From Dehalococcoidia bacterium (GTDB lineage Bacteria; Chloroflexota; Dehalococcoidia; GIF9; UBA5629), in assembly GCA_041653995.1 (NCBI GenBank), contig JBAZEK010000001.1, positions 62,001-126,000 on the forward strand: a stretch of DNA of 64,000 bases, written 5' to 3'. Within the stretch, counting starts at the first letter, position 1; each line of letters starts with the position of its first letter. The notes under the pieces are model-generated. The model saw only the letters and a list, made by a program, of their open reading frames with translations. It ran no database searches and was not told where the DNA came from. This document shows, piece after piece, positions 48,621-57,485 of this stretch. A program made the position numbers and the translations under genes.

Positions 48621-49518
48621 TCTTAAACTTCCTTCCGGTCAGCAGTGTATATGCATCTTGATAACGTTCCGTCGTTGCTGCAACAACATCCGCGGGCAGG
48701 GCCGGCGCCGGTTTTTTACGGTTCCAACGCGAGGCAATCAGCCAATCCCTGACCGGCTGCTTATCGAAGCTTGGCTGAGATTGCCCCGGCTCATACTGGC
48801 CGGCATCCCAGAACCGGCTTGAGTCGGGTGTGAGTACTTCATCAATCAGTATAAGTTCCTTATCATGAAAACCGAACTCGAATTTAGTATCGGCTATGAT
48901 GATACCGCGCTCCATGGCATATGAACGCGCGTAACTGTAGATCTCCAGGCTTTTGGCTTCGATCTTACGGGCTGTCCTCTCTCCTACCAGATCGACCAGT
49001 CCTTTGGGAGACAGGGGCAGGTCATGGCCGATTGCCGCCTTGGTAGTGGGTGTAAAAATAGCTTCCGGCAGCTCCTGGCTTTCCCGTAAACCTTTGGGCG
49101 CTTTTCTCCCGTTGATTGTCCCTTTTTTGCTGTACTCTGCCCAGGCTGAACCGGCAATATACCCTCTGACTACACACTCCACCGGCAAGCGCTCCGCCTT
49201 AAGAACAGCCATCGAGCGGCCGAGCAGCAGTTCGGGCAACGGTCTTTTCCAGGGGGAATATTTCGATAGCGCCCTGCGGCTCTCAATCGATTCAACCATA
49301 TGATTATGTATGATATGATAGGTTTTCCCGAACCAGAAAGCCGATACTTGATTAAGCACTATCCCCTTATCCGGTATGCCATTGGGAAGTACCACATCGA
49401 AGGCGGAGATGCGATCGGTGGCTACTATCAGGAGTTTGTCCCCGACCTGATAGGTATCCCTGACCTTGCCTTTTCCGTACAGGGGTAATTTCAATGAGCT
49501 GTCGAATAACATGTTCAA
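48607..49518 (-). CDS. purC: SAICAR synthetase
   Basis: The 303-residue enzyme ligates aspartate to CAIR with ATP. Motifs: GKVRDTYQVGDKLLIVATDRIS, the signature LPVECVVRGYIAGSAW and IIADTKFEFGFH, LIDEVLTPDSSRFW. It is of the longer (about 300-residue) type. TTG 49518 has ideal spacing to AGGAG; ATG 49512 is the alternative. It sits between purB and purS in a compact minus-strand operon. Confidence 0.95.
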   Translation of the reverse strand: MNMLFDSSLKLPLYGKGKVRDTYQVGDKLLIVATDRISAFDVVLPNGIPDKGIVLNQVSAFWFGKTYHIIHNHMVESIESRRALSKYSPWKRPLPELLLGRSMAVLKAERLPVECVVRGYIAGSAWAEYSKKGTINGRKAPKGLRESQELPEAIFTPTTKAAIGHDLPLSPKGLVDLVGERTARKIEAKSLEIYSYARSYAMERGIIIADTKFEFGFHDKELILIDEVLTPDSSRFWDAGQYEPGQSQPSFDKQPVRDWLIASRWNRKKPAPALPADVVAATTERYQDAYTLLTGRKFKNVFI

Positions 49519-49528
49519 GATACAACTC

Positions 49529-50851
49529 CTATCTCTTTATCTGCGATTTACGCGTTTTCTTGAGCAAACCCAAACGCTCAAACACCGTATCGATATGCTT
49601 GAGGAAGCGCCGGTAATCAAATAAATCGTCCAGTTCCTTTGCATTCAGGCGGCTGGAAACATCGGGATCTGATTTCAGCAATTTAAGGAAAGGAGTCCTG
49701 GATTTCCATGCTTCCATGGCATTGCGCTGCGTCAGTTCATAGGCCTTCTGACGGCTGAGACCTTTGCTCACCAGGGCGAGCATGACATTCTGTGAAAATA
49801 CCAGGCCCTGAGTTATCTCGAGGTTGCGTTTCATATTTTCAGGATAGACCTGCAAGCCCTTCATAACGCCGGTGAACAGGCTTAAAATATAATCGAGGGC
49901 AAGGCAGGCGTCAGGCAAGATCACGCGCTCATTGGATGAATGGCTGATATCACGTTCATGCCAGAGCGCCATGTTCTCAAGTGCGGTCACGGAATAGCCC
50001 CTGATCAAGCGTGAAAGTCCGCAAACTCTCTCGCAGAGCTCGGGATTACGTTTATGCGGCATGGCGGATGAGCCCGTCTGGCCTTTGGCAAATGGTTCCT
50101 CTGCCTCCAGGATCTCCGTCCTTTGCAGGGACCTGATCTCCGTAGCAAACCTTTCGAGAGAGCTCGCAGCGATGGCAAGCGTGGTTATAAGCTGGGCGTG
50201 GCGATCACGCTGGATCACCTGATTCGAGATAGGCGCGCAGGCCAGCCCGAGAGCGGCGCAGGCTTTGGCCTCGATATCCGGTGATACAGTGGCATATGTA
50301 CCTACAGCACCGGATATCTTGCCCACGATGATGACTTTTTTGGCCTCTTCCAGCCTGGCATAGTTTCGTTTCATCTCCTGCGCCCACAGAGCCATCTTCA
50401 GCCCGAACGTTATCGGCTCGGCGTGTACTCCATGCGTACGACCTATCATGATCGTGTCCTTGTTGGAGACAGCTCTGTCCTCGAGCACCGTGACAAGCGA
50501 GGCCATATCCTCTAAAAGCAGGTCAACAGCCTCGCGAATTTGCAGCGCCTGAGCTGTGTCTATTATATCCGAGGAGGTCAGGCCGAGATGGATATAACGC
50601 GAATCCTCTCCCACCGTTTCGCCCACGGCGTTCAGGAAGGCGGTCACGTCGTGATGGGTGACCTTGAGTATCTCTGCCATGCGGTCGAAATCGACGCTGG
50701 CCTTACTGATATTTTGCAGAGCCGATTTGGGTATCCGTCCGACATCAGCCCAGGCTTCGCATACGGCAATTTCAACCTGCAGCCATTTGTCGAACTTATT
50801 TTTGTCCGACCAGATTTTTTTCATTTTCGGGCGTGAATAGCGTTCAATCAT
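49529..50851 (-). CDS. purB: Adenylosuccinate lyase
   Basis: The 440-residue lyase acts twice in purine synthesis (SAICAR to AICAR, adenylosuccinate to AMP). The fumarase-superfamily signature GSSAMPHKRNPE, the N-terminal THHDVTAFL and LTSSDIIDTA, and MIGRTHGVHAEPITFG are intact. It lies 10 bases upstream of purC and 11 downstream of purE in the same operon. Confidence 0.96.
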   Translation of the reverse strand: MIERYSRPKMKKIWSDKNKFDKWLQVEIAVCEAWADVGRIPKSALQNISKASVDFDRMAEILKVTHHDVTAFLNAVGETVGEDSRYIHLGLTSSDIIDTAQALQIREAVDLLLEDMASLVTVLEDRAVSNKDTIMIGRTHGVHAEPITFGLKMALWAQEMKRNYARLEEAKKVIIVGKISGAVGTYATVSPDIEAKACAALGLACAPISNQVIQRDRHAQLITTLAIAASSLERFATEIRSLQRTEILEAEEPFAKGQTGSSAMPHKRNPELCERVCGLSRLIRGYSVTALENMALWHERDISHSSNERVILPDACLALDYILSLFTGVMKGLQVYPENMKRNLEITQGLVFSQNVMLALVSKGLSRQKAYELTQRNAMEAWKSRTPFLKLLKSDPDVSSRLNAKELDDLFDYRRFLKHIDTVFERLGLLKKTRKSQIKR

Positions 50852-50862
50852 ATCTACCTGCC

Positions 50863-51321
50863 TTACGCCTCAGCCAGCCTGCGTTTGTATTCTGCAAAAG
50901 AGCTTTTGATCTGTTCGAACTTAATCCCCAGTACCTGGACGGCCAGCAGGGCTGCATTCTTAACTCCGGCCGAGCCAATGCCTGTGCAGGCAACCGGGAC
51001 CCCACCCGGCATTTGTACGATAGAATAGAGTGAGTCCACACCTTTCAGATCGCTGGTAGGCAAAGGCACCCCGATAACAGGTAAAGCTGTCCACGAAGCG
51101 ATCACTCCGGGCAGATGGGCTGCGCTGCCTGCGGCAGCAATTATGACCTCGTAACCTTTAGAGCCTGCTTCAAGGGCATACTGGCGCACCCTGTCCGGCT
51201 TGCGGTGTGCGGATAATATGTCTATATCGTACTCGATTTTAAATTCCTTAAATACAGCGAGAGCAGGCTGAATATACTCCTCATCCGTCTTGCTCCCTAT
51301 CACGATACCAACCAGCGCCAT
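50863..51321 (-). CDS. purE: N5-carboxyaminoimidazole ribonucleotide mutase
   Basis: From ATG 51321 (GGGAGGTGA upstream) the protein is 152 residues. It has IGSKTDEEYIQPALAVFKEF, the active-site SAHRKPDRV and AAGSAAHLPGVIAS, and a GVPLPT segment. The length and the SAHR motif fit class I PurE, which normally needs PurK; purK is not in the window. The A of its start codon is the last base of the purD stop (TGATG), so the genes are coupled. Confidence 0.94.
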   Translation of the reverse strand: MALVGIVIGSKTDEEYIQPALAVFKEFKIEYDIDILSAHRKPDRVRQYALEAGSKGYEVIIAAAGSAAHLPGVIASWTALPVIGVPLPTSDLKGVDSLYSIVQMPGGVPVACTGIGSAGVKNAALLAVQVLGIKFEQIKSSFAEYKRRLAEA

Positions 51322-52586
51322 CAATTCACCTCCCTCGCCGCAATGTCCCGCCGGAAGTGGCATCCCTTAAAATCGATATGCGGTATATTGCGATATACTT
51401 TCTCACTGGCCTCTTTTAGAGTACGGCCTGTAGCCGTTACCGTTAAGACCCGGCCCCCGCTGGTAACGATCTTGCCGTCATTGCATTCTGCTGCTCCCGC
51501 AAAGAATATGTTGATGTCTTTTTCCAATCTGTCGGATATGCTGATGGGGAGATCCGTGCGGTAGCTGCCTGGGTATCCGCCCGATGCCAGGACCACGCCC
51601 ACGCATGCATCACGGCTCCAGTCGATCTTCATCCGGTCCAGCCTGCCGTCCAACACAGCCAGCATGATCTCTACCAGATCGGACTCCAGCCTCGGCAGTA
51701 TCACCTGTGTTTCAGGATCGCCGAAGCGGGCGTTGAACTCCAGAACTTTTGGTCCCTGCTGTGTGATGATCAACCCCGTATAAAGGACACCCCTGTAGGG
51801 TGATCCTTCTTTAGCCATGGCGGACACAGTGGGTCGGATGATATCCTCAAGTACCCGGTCGGTCATATCCTGATTGAAAAAACCGGGTGGGCTGTAGCTG
51901 CCCATTCCTCCGGTATTGGGGCCCTGGTCATCATCGAAAACCCTCTTATAGTCGCAGGCCGGCACCATCGCGACAACGTTTACACCGTCGCTGAAGGCTA
52001 ACAGACTTACCTCTCTGCCGAGCAGACACTCCTCGACAATCACTTTGTCTCCGGCTGATCCGAAGGCACGGTCTTTCATGATTGAATTGAGCGCACCAAT
52101 AGCTTCAGCAAGGTTCTTTGCCACGGTTACGCCCTTGCCGGCAGCCAATCCATCAGCCTTAACAACGATGGGCATATCATGTGTCTCAATATACTTTTTG
52201 GCCTTGCTAAAGCTGGTAAAGGTCTGGCCTTCGGCACAGGGCACATTGTTTCTTTGCATGATGTCGCGGGCGAAAGATTTGCTTGATTCAAGGCGCGCAG
52301 CAGCCATGGACGGGCCGAAAACAGGTATACCGGCCTGGTCGAAAAGGTCTGTGATCCCCGCCGCCAGAGGAGCTTCGGGGCCAACTACCGCGAGTCCGAT
52401 TCCGAGCTCGCGGGCCTTTTCAACTATCGAGGATATATCGTTTAAAGGTATGGCCAGGTTGCTGGCCAATTTACCGGTGCCGGCATTTCCCGGAACGGCA
52501 TATATCGCATCGACGCGGGGGCTGCGGGCAATTTTCCATACGAGGGTATGTTCACGCGCCCCGTTGCCGATAACCAGTACCTTCAA
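51321..52586 (-). CDS. purD: Phosphoribosylamine--glycine ligase
   Basis: The 421-residue ATP-grasp enzyme makes glycinamide ribonucleotide. KVLVIGNGAREHTLVWKIA at the N-terminus, GPEAPLAAGITDLF, KADGLAAGKGVTVAK, DDQGPNTGGMGSYSPP and EFNARFGDPETQVILPRL are all present. The start is TTG 52586 after GGTGGAG. It is the first gene of the five-gene purine operon, transcribed to the left. Confidence 0.96.
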   Translation of the reverse strand: MKVLVIGNGAREHTLVWKIARSPRVDAIYAVPGNAGTGKLASNLAIPLNDISSIVEKARELGIGLAVVGPEAPLAAGITDLFDQAGIPVFGPSMAAARLESSKSFARDIMQRNNVPCAEGQTFTSFSKAKKYIETHDMPIVVKADGLAAGKGVTVAKNLAEAIGALNSIMKDRAFGSAGDKVIVEECLLGREVSLLAFSDGVNVVAMVPACDYKRVFDDDQGPNTGGMGSYSPPGFFNQDMTDRVLEDIIRPTVSAMAKEGSPYRGVLYTGLIITQQGPKVLEFNARFGDPETQVILPRLESDLVEIMLAVLDGRLDRMKIDWSRDACVGVVLASGGYPGSYRTDLPISISDRLEKDINIFFAGAAECNDGKIVTSGGRVLTVTATGRTLKEASEKVYRNIPHIDFKGCHFRRDIAAREVN

Positions 52587-52606
52587 ACCGGAGTCTCCAC
52601 CTTAAT

Positions 52607-52699
52607 CTACGCAGTTATCTTCTTGACTATGTTGCGTTTGCTGCTTTTGGTTTTACCGCGGTTCTTTTTAGCAGCCTTTAGCTTTGGTTTGTGTGCCAT
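52607..52699 (-). CDS. 30-residue highly basic peptide
   Basis: ATG 52699 opens 30 codons ending in TAG 52607, with a GGTAGTG-like upstream region. The peptide is about 40 percent Lys/Arg (MAHKPKLKAAKKNRGK, then a KSSKRN core) and has no acidic residue. It lies seven bases after the ferritin-like gene and 20 before purD, so the spacing fits a real gene between them. It resembles short ribosome-associated basic peptides in composition only. I do not recognise the family. Confidence 0.5.
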   Translation of the reverse strand: MAHKPKLKAAKKNRGKTKSSKRNIVKKITA

Positions 52700-52706
52700 T
52701 TTCTCA

Positions 52707-52967
52707 CTACCTTAACTCTTTATTCAATTTTTCAGCCTGTACAGGATCAAGCAAGCTCAGTATGTGTAAAAGCCTTGCCACATGAGTCTTTTTGTCTTCG
52801 AGTATCTGTTCGATGGTGTCAGCCGCATCTTCATTTTCGATCATCTCAACCTGAGCTTCATACTCGTTGATTGATTTGAACTCGGCGATCAGGTCATCGC
52901 GTATCATCTCGAGGTCCATCGAACTCTCGATTGCTTCCTCCTGTTCTTCAAAAGCTTCAAATGCCAT
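52707..52967 (-). CDS. Small ferritin-like helical protein
   Basis: The 86-residue protein is predicted all-helical and acidic. MIRDDLIAEFKSINEYEAQVEMI and ILEDKKTHVARLLHILSLLDP follow the two-helix ferritin-like pattern, with E29, E35, E57 and H62 as possible metal ligands. Such half-ferritins dimerise to build a diiron site, as in encapsulated ferritins. No encapsulin is in the window. An AGGA site lies before the ATG. Iron binding is an inference from the pattern. Confidence 0.6.
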   Translation of the reverse strand: MAFEAFEEQEEAIESSMDLEMIRDDLIAEFKSINEYEAQVEMIENEDAADTIEQILEDKKTHVARLLHILSLLDPVQAEKLNKELR

Positions 52968-53085
52968 AGTATCCTCCGGGAGTTAAACCACATGGGGTAT
53001 CAACGCGAAAATAGCCTTTATTGCTTGGCAAAATCGCCTAAAAAGTATATATTTTCAGGCGTTTTTAATCAAGGGACAGAATGTA

Positions 53086-53241
53086 TCAGGCGTTGCTCGG
53101 GATGGCTTTAAGCAGTCTGTCTCTCAGGGAATTTATTGCATCGGAGCTGTACCTCTCGATGTGCTCCTCGTCGCAGAGCGCGGCAAGGCGCGGATCTACA
53201 GGTATCCTGGCCAATAGTGGCGCGCCGGCAGCCTTTGCTCG
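53086..53241 (-). pseudogene. Remnant of the C-terminus of an Mrp/NUBPL-type P-loop ATPase
   Basis: Directly after the TAG of the PRC-barrel gene, the same frame continues for 51 codons with recognisable protein sequence (AAGAPLLARIPVDPRLAALCD, split here as two segments, then EHIERYSSDAINSL) to TGA 53086. This is the typical tail of Mrp/ApbC iron-sulfur carrier ATPases, where 'G-x-P-LLGxIPxDPxIAxLCD' precedes the last helices. No start codon and no Walker motifs remain, so it is a fragment, not a gene. Confidence 0.6.
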
Positions 53242-53493
53242 CTATTTCTTGACTGATTTTTTCAGATCGGAGCCGGATAACCTGAGGATGACGGCATCTC
53301 CGACCGTTACGATGTCATCGAGCTTGATCTTGTATTTGTCTCTAAGGCCGGCGTTTATAACCGCATACTTTACGGTTCCTGAAACAATGTCGATGTCCAG
53401 GTCGCCTATTTTGCCTATCTTATCGCCGCGTGAACCTAGAACTTCTTTTCCCAGCAATTTCTTTACGAGCATATTACCTCCGCGTTTCCACAC
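53242..53493 (-). CDS. PRC-barrel domain protein
   Basis: The 83-residue protein (LVKKLLGKEVLGSRGDKIGKIGDLDIDIVSGTVKYAVIN in parts) is a single PRC-barrel, the fold found in photosynthetic reaction-centre H subunits and RimM. It is related to the 73-residue protein at 59795-60016. Stand-alone PRC-barrel proteins probably bind partner proteins or RNA; no specific role is known here. The stop TAG is followed in frame by the Mrp remnant. Confidence 0.75.
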   Translation of the reverse strand: MWKRGGNMLVKKLLGKEVLGSRGDKIGKIGDLDIDIVSGTVKYAVINAGLRDKYKIKLDDIVTVGDAVILRLSGSDLKKSVKK

Positions 53494-53584
53494 TTACCGG
53501 TATTGAATTTTTGTTCTTTATTATACAATTATTACCTGAACCAACAAGAAAGAGTGATCAAATCCAGCAGGCTATGGGAGGATT

Positions 53585-54586
53585 ATGTTTTACATAATAC
53601 ATGGTAACGACAGTTACAGGTGCCACCAGGCATTAAATGAGATAAAAGCGAGCATCGGCAGCCCGGACATGGTGGATGTAAATACCACGGTATTGGATGG
53701 ACGCAGACTATCTATCAGGGCTCTGAATGATGTATGCAGCGTGGTCCCTTTCATGTCTTCCGGCAGGCTGGTGATCGTGGAAGGTTTATTCAAGCGCTTC
53801 CAGCCGGGGGACAGGCAGGCCAGGGCGAATAGTGGTGGTGAGGAAGTAGGGCAGGCACTCAAAGAATGGCAGGGCTTATCCGAATATATCAAGATGATGC
53901 CCCAGACAACCACACTGGTTCTTTTCGATGCCGACCTCGATCCGAAAGCGGTCAACCAGCTTCTGAAATCGCTGGCGCCGTCGGCGGATCGCGTGTTACA
54001 GATGAACGAGATAAAGGGCAAAGAGTTGGCAGCCTGGATTAAAGATTATACGGCTAAGAACGAGGGAAAAATCTCGGCGAGCGCTGTGGCTCTGCTGGCT
54101 GACTATATCGGGGGGGATTTATGGTCGTTGACCGGTGAACTTAATAAGCTGATTACCTATTGTGAGGCCCGTGAAATAAACGACAATGACGTCAGAGAGA
54201 TATCCAGTTTTGCACGGGAGGAAAGCATCTTCGCTCTTGTCGATGCGGTGCTGGAGGGTAGAATCAAGGATGCGCAACTTATGCTGCACCGCATGCTTAA
54301 ATACGGGACGGCGCCGCAGCAGATCTTAGCCATGATCGAGAGGCAACTCGCGATCATCCTCAGGGTTAAAGAATTGAGTCACAGCAACCAGCAGGAGATC
54401 CGTGAGAGCCTCGGTCTTCATCCCAGATATCCACTGGAGAAAACCCTGCGTCAGGCCAGGTCCTTCACCATACCCAAACTACGCAAAGCGTTTCACTCGC
54501 TGCTGGATACTGATGTGGCGATCAAGACGGGGAAATACGAGGACGACCTGGCGCTTGACCTACTGGTAATTGAGTTGTGTAAATAA
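53585..54586 (+). CDS. holA: DNA polymerase III delta subunit
   Basis: The 333-residue protein has the HolA layout: an N-terminal segment MFYIIHGNDSYRCHQALNEI, a degenerate AAA+ core with TTLVLFDADLDPK and KGKELAAWIKDY, the central ALLADYIGGDLWSLTGELNKLI, FALVDAVLEGR and a C-terminal collar domain. HolA opens the sliding clamp as part of the clamp loader. GGGAGGATT precedes ATG 53585. It is a single gene ahead of the glycogen block. Confidence 0.9.
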   Translation: MFYIIHGNDSYRCHQALNEIKASIGSPDMVDVNTTVLDGRRLSIRALNDVCSVVPFMSSGRLVIVEGLFKRFQPGDRQARANSGGEEVGQALKEWQGLSEYIKMMPQTTTLVLFDADLDPKAVNQLLKSLAPSADRVLQMNEIKGKELAAWIKDYTAKNEGKISASAVALLADYIGGDLWSLTGELNKLITYCEAREINDNDVREISSFAREESIFALVDAVLEGRIKDAQLMLHRMLKYGTAPQQILAMIERQLAIILRVKELSHSNQQEIRESLGLHPRYPLEKTLRQARSFTIPKLRKAFHSLLDTDVAIKTGKYEDDLALDLLVIELCK

Positions 54587-54659
54587 AATACGAAAAGAGA
54601 AAAATCTGACGTTTCGCTGCTGTACGGTGTAAGTCCTTTAAAAATGTAAATCGTAACCA

Positions 54660-54688
54660 TCGACAATTACCTGACATTTAGTTAAAAT
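54660..54688 (+). promoter_or_regulatory. Candidate promoter of the glycogen block
   Basis: TCGACA (54660-54665), 17 bases and TAAAAT (54683-54688), each one mismatch from consensus. The predicted start is only a few bases before ATG 54700, so glgC may be translated from a nearly leaderless message; no good Shine-Dalgarno site is visible. Confidence 0.45.
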
Positions 54689-54699
54689 TGAGTCGAGGT

Positions 54700-55998
54700 A
54701 TGGTTGCGATATCGAATATGCGTAGGGTTTTAGCTATTGTTCTGGCTGGTGGTGCGAGCGAGCGGTTGAGCGTCCTTGCCGACGAGCGTGCCAAGCCGGC
54801 TGTCCCTTTCGGTGGAAAATACCGCATCATCGACTTTACGCTAAGCAACTGCGCCAACTCGGGCATTTATAATGTAGCCGTTTTGACACAGTTTAATCCG
54901 AGGTCGCTGGCCAGGCATGTGGGCGTAGGCAGGCCCTGGGACATGGACCGTGAAATGGGAGGAGTGGTGCTGCTGCAGCCTTTTCTCAGCCGCTCACAGA
55001 GGACATGGTATAAGGGGACCGCTGACGCTGTTTATCAGAACCTTTACTATATAGTCGACCAGAGAGTCGACGAGATCCTTGTCCTGTCGGCGGACCACAT
55101 CTACAGCATGCGTTACGACCAGATGCTGGCCTCTCATCGCAACAGGCATGCCGATGTGACCGTAGCGGTCTATGAAGTCCCTCAGGAAGATACTTCAAGG
55201 TTCGGCATTATTACGATAGATCACAATGAGCGCATCGTCAATTTTGAGGAGAAGCCCAAAACAACCAAAAGCAGGCTGGCATCCATGGGCATCTATATCT
55301 TCAATAAAAAAGTGCTGGTAGATGCTCTGGAGGAGATGGCCAGCAAACAGGAAGGCCATGACTTCGGGCATGATATCCTGCCAAACCTGATAAGTAAATA
55401 CGAAGTGTTCGGATTCCGTTTCCGCGGTTACTGGCGCGATGTGGGAACTGTGGATGCATACTGGCAGGCCAATATGGACTTGATCGTGGACCTTCCGGAA
55501 CTGAACCTTTATAATCCGGAAAATGAGGTGAGGACCATCACGCAGGGATACCCACCCGTCAAGTTGGGGCCTCACGCCCGGGTCAACAGGGCGCTCATCT
55601 GTAACGGGGCGATCGTCAACGGTACGGTCATAGAATCAATCATATCACCGCGCGTTTTCATCGAGGAGGAAGCGATAGTAAAGAACTCAATCATCTTCGA
55701 AGATACCACCATCGGCCGCGGAGCTGTTATTGAAAAGAGTATTATCGATAAACAGGTCTGGGTCAGCCGCGGGTGCCACCTGGGAGCCGGAGACGATCTC
55801 ACTGCTAACAAGGAGGAGCCCGACCATCTGGATTCAGGCATTACTCTGGTCGGCAAAGGTGCGAGGATACCAGCCGATGTAATAATCGGGAAAAACTGCA
55901 AGATAGAGCCCTGGGTGGAGGCCACAGATTTCGCTTCCAAGACGGTTGAAAGCGGCGAAACGATCAAGGGTAAGAGCGTTCGCAGATATCAGGTCTGA
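54700..55998 (+). CDS. glgC: Glucose-1-phosphate adenylyltransferase
   Basis: The enzyme makes ADP-glucose from ATP and glucose 1-phosphate. From ATG 54700 it has 432 residues; TTG 54688 and ATG 54718 are alternatives. Motifs: VLAIVLAGGASERLSVLADERAKPAVPFGGKYRIIDF, here read in two parts, GTADAVYQNLYYI, VLSADHIYSMRY and the C-terminal left-handed beta-helix (IISPRVFIEEEAIVKNSIIF). The usual 'GGxGxRLxPLT' is ASERLSVLA, a family variant. It starts the glycogen operon, followed by glgA. Confidence 0.94.
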   Translation: MVAISNMRRVLAIVLAGGASERLSVLADERAKPAVPFGGKYRIIDFTLSNCANSGIYNVAVLTQFNPRSLARHVGVGRPWDMDREMGGVVLLQPFLSRSQRTWYKGTADAVYQNLYYIVDQRVDEILVLSADHIYSMRYDQMLASHRNRHADVTVAVYEVPQEDTSRFGIITIDHNERIVNFEEKPKTTKSRLASMGIYIFNKKVLVDALEEMASKQEGHDFGHDILPNLISKYEVFGFRFRGYWRDVGTVDAYWQANMDLIVDLPELNLYNPENEVRTITQGYPPVKLGPHARVNRALICNGAIVNGTVIESIISPRVFIEEEAIVKNSIIFEDTTIGRGAVIEKSIIDKQVWVSRGCHLGAGDDLTANKEEPDHLDSGITLVGKGARIPADVIIGKNCKIEPWVEATDFASKTVESGETIKGKSVRRYQV

Positions 55999-56054
55999 TC
56001 AAGCTGATTCCGTATAACTGAAGCTTAAGCATATCCAAACCGGGACTGTTAATC

Positions 56055-57485
56055 ATGAAGATACTTTTTGCAGCTTCGGAAATAGCCCCTCTGACCAAAG
56101 TGGGAGGCCTGGCGGATGTTGTCAGGTCCCTGCCGGCGGAGCTGATTAAGCTGGGACACCAGGTCCGCGTGATAGTGCCCAAATACGGCTTCGTGGACTA
56201 TTCTTCCTATAAAGCTGTGACTGTAATCCGCGACCTTATAGTATTCTCTCTTAAGGAATACAGAACGATCGTGCTGGAGCAGATCTTCGTCGACGAGGTT
56301 CCGGTCTACCTGTTGTCCAGTGATGTTTTTTCCAGGTCCGAAACTGTTTACGGCGGCGATGAGGTCGAAAAATTCTGGACCTTCTGCGACTGTGTCAACC
56401 AGTCGCTGCCCTACCTGGGTTGGAAGCCCGAAATAGTCCACTGCCACGACTGGCACACTGCCTTGCTCCCTCTACTGCTGAGGACAGGCCGGTCTGATTG
56501 CCGTACGGTATTCACCATACATAATTTAAGGTATCAGGGCAATTTCGATGACCGCATCTTACATAGATCCGGTATAGACCAGTACTGGTTCGGGCAGGTG
56601 GCCGGCCTGACCGATTTACCCTGGAATTTAATTGTGCAGGGTATACTCTGGTCTCATGTAGTAAATACAGTCAGTGAGAATTTTGCACGGGAGATACTTA
56701 CCGCCGAATATGGCTGCGGCATGCAGGCGTTCATCGAGTTTCGCAAGAGCAGCCTTTTCGGCATCATCAATGGTGTGGGATATGATGAATATAATCCGGC
56801 GAGTGATGCGTTGATCGAGGCCACCTATAACAGCGAGGATACCACCAGCAAGGCGGTGAACAAGCTTAAACTGCTGACGACGGCCGGCTGGAAACCGCGG
56901 CCTGAGGCTCCGCTGGTGGGTATGGTCTCCAGGCTGGATGAACAAAAAGGCATGGACATCATCATTAATGCCGTTCCTGAAGTAATAAAATCGACAGGAG
57001 CAAGGTTCATTTTCCTGGGACGCGGAAAAGAGTATTACGAAGAGTCGCTGCTGCAGCTTGAATCAAAGTATCCGGACAATGTGAGGGCATATATTGCCTA
57101 CGATAATGCCAGGGCGCACCTTGTTTACGCGGGATCGGACCTTTTCCTCATGCCCTCGCTTTGGGAACCGTGCGGCCTGGGCCAGATGATCGCCATGCGC
57201 TACGGGACATTGCCGGTAGTGCGCAATACCGGGGGACTGGCCGATACGGTGCGCAATCTGAGCGGCGATCTCAAACAGGGAACGGGGTTTGTCTTCTCGG
57301 AGTACTCCGCGAAAGCGCTGGCTTTTACACTAAAAAAGGCGGCGGAGGCGTTCAGTAACAAAACAGCCTGGCAAAGGACAATAAGACGCGTCATGGAATT
57401 GGATTTCAGCTGGCAGGCATCGGCCCAACGTTATCAGGCGCTTTACAAAAGGGCGCTGGGATTGAAGACAGATGGTCCGCTCTGA
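56055..57485 (+). CDS. glgA: Glycogen synthase (ADP-glucose type, GT5)
   Basis: The 476-residue GT5 glycosyltransferase extends alpha-1,4-glucan from ADP-glucose. The N-terminal KVGGLADV loop (APLTKVGGLADVVRSLP), HCHDWHTALLPLLLR, TIHNLRYQG, the second-domain VGMVSRLDEQKGMDI and the E-x7-E region PSLWEPCGLGQMIAMRYG are present. It lies 56 bases after glgC and overlaps the ROK kinase gene by 14 bases. Confidence 0.95.
   Translation: MKILFAASEIAPLTKVGGLADVVRSLPAELIKLGHQVRVIVPKYGFVDYSSYKAVTVIRDLIVFSLKEYRTIVLEQIFVDEVPVYLLSSDVFSRSETVYGGDEVEKFWTFCDCVNQSLPYLGWKPEIVHCHDWHTALLPLLLRTGRSDCRTVFTIHNLRYQGNFDDRILHRSGIDQYWFGQVAGLTDLPWNLIVQGILWSHVVNTVSENFAREILTAEYGCGMQAFIEFRKSSLFGIINGVGYDEYNPASDALIEATYNSEDTTSKAVNKLKLLTTAGWKPRPEAPLVGMVSRLDEQKGMDIIINAVPEVIKSTGARFIFLGRGKEYYEESLLQLESKYPDNVRAYIAYDNARAHLVYAGSDLFLMPSLWEPCGLGQMIAMRYGTLPVVRNTGGLADTVRNLSGDLKQGTGFVFSEYSAKALAFTLKKAAEAFSNKTAWQRTIRRVMELDFSWQASAQRYQALYKRALGLKTDGPL

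Noticed and set aside
53242..53244. TAG between the PRC-barrel gene and the Mrp tail as a pyrrolysine or programmed readthrough codon
   Set aside because: The PRC-barrel ends naturally with a basic tail and no pyrrolysine genes or readthrough structure are seen; a deletion scar is simpler.
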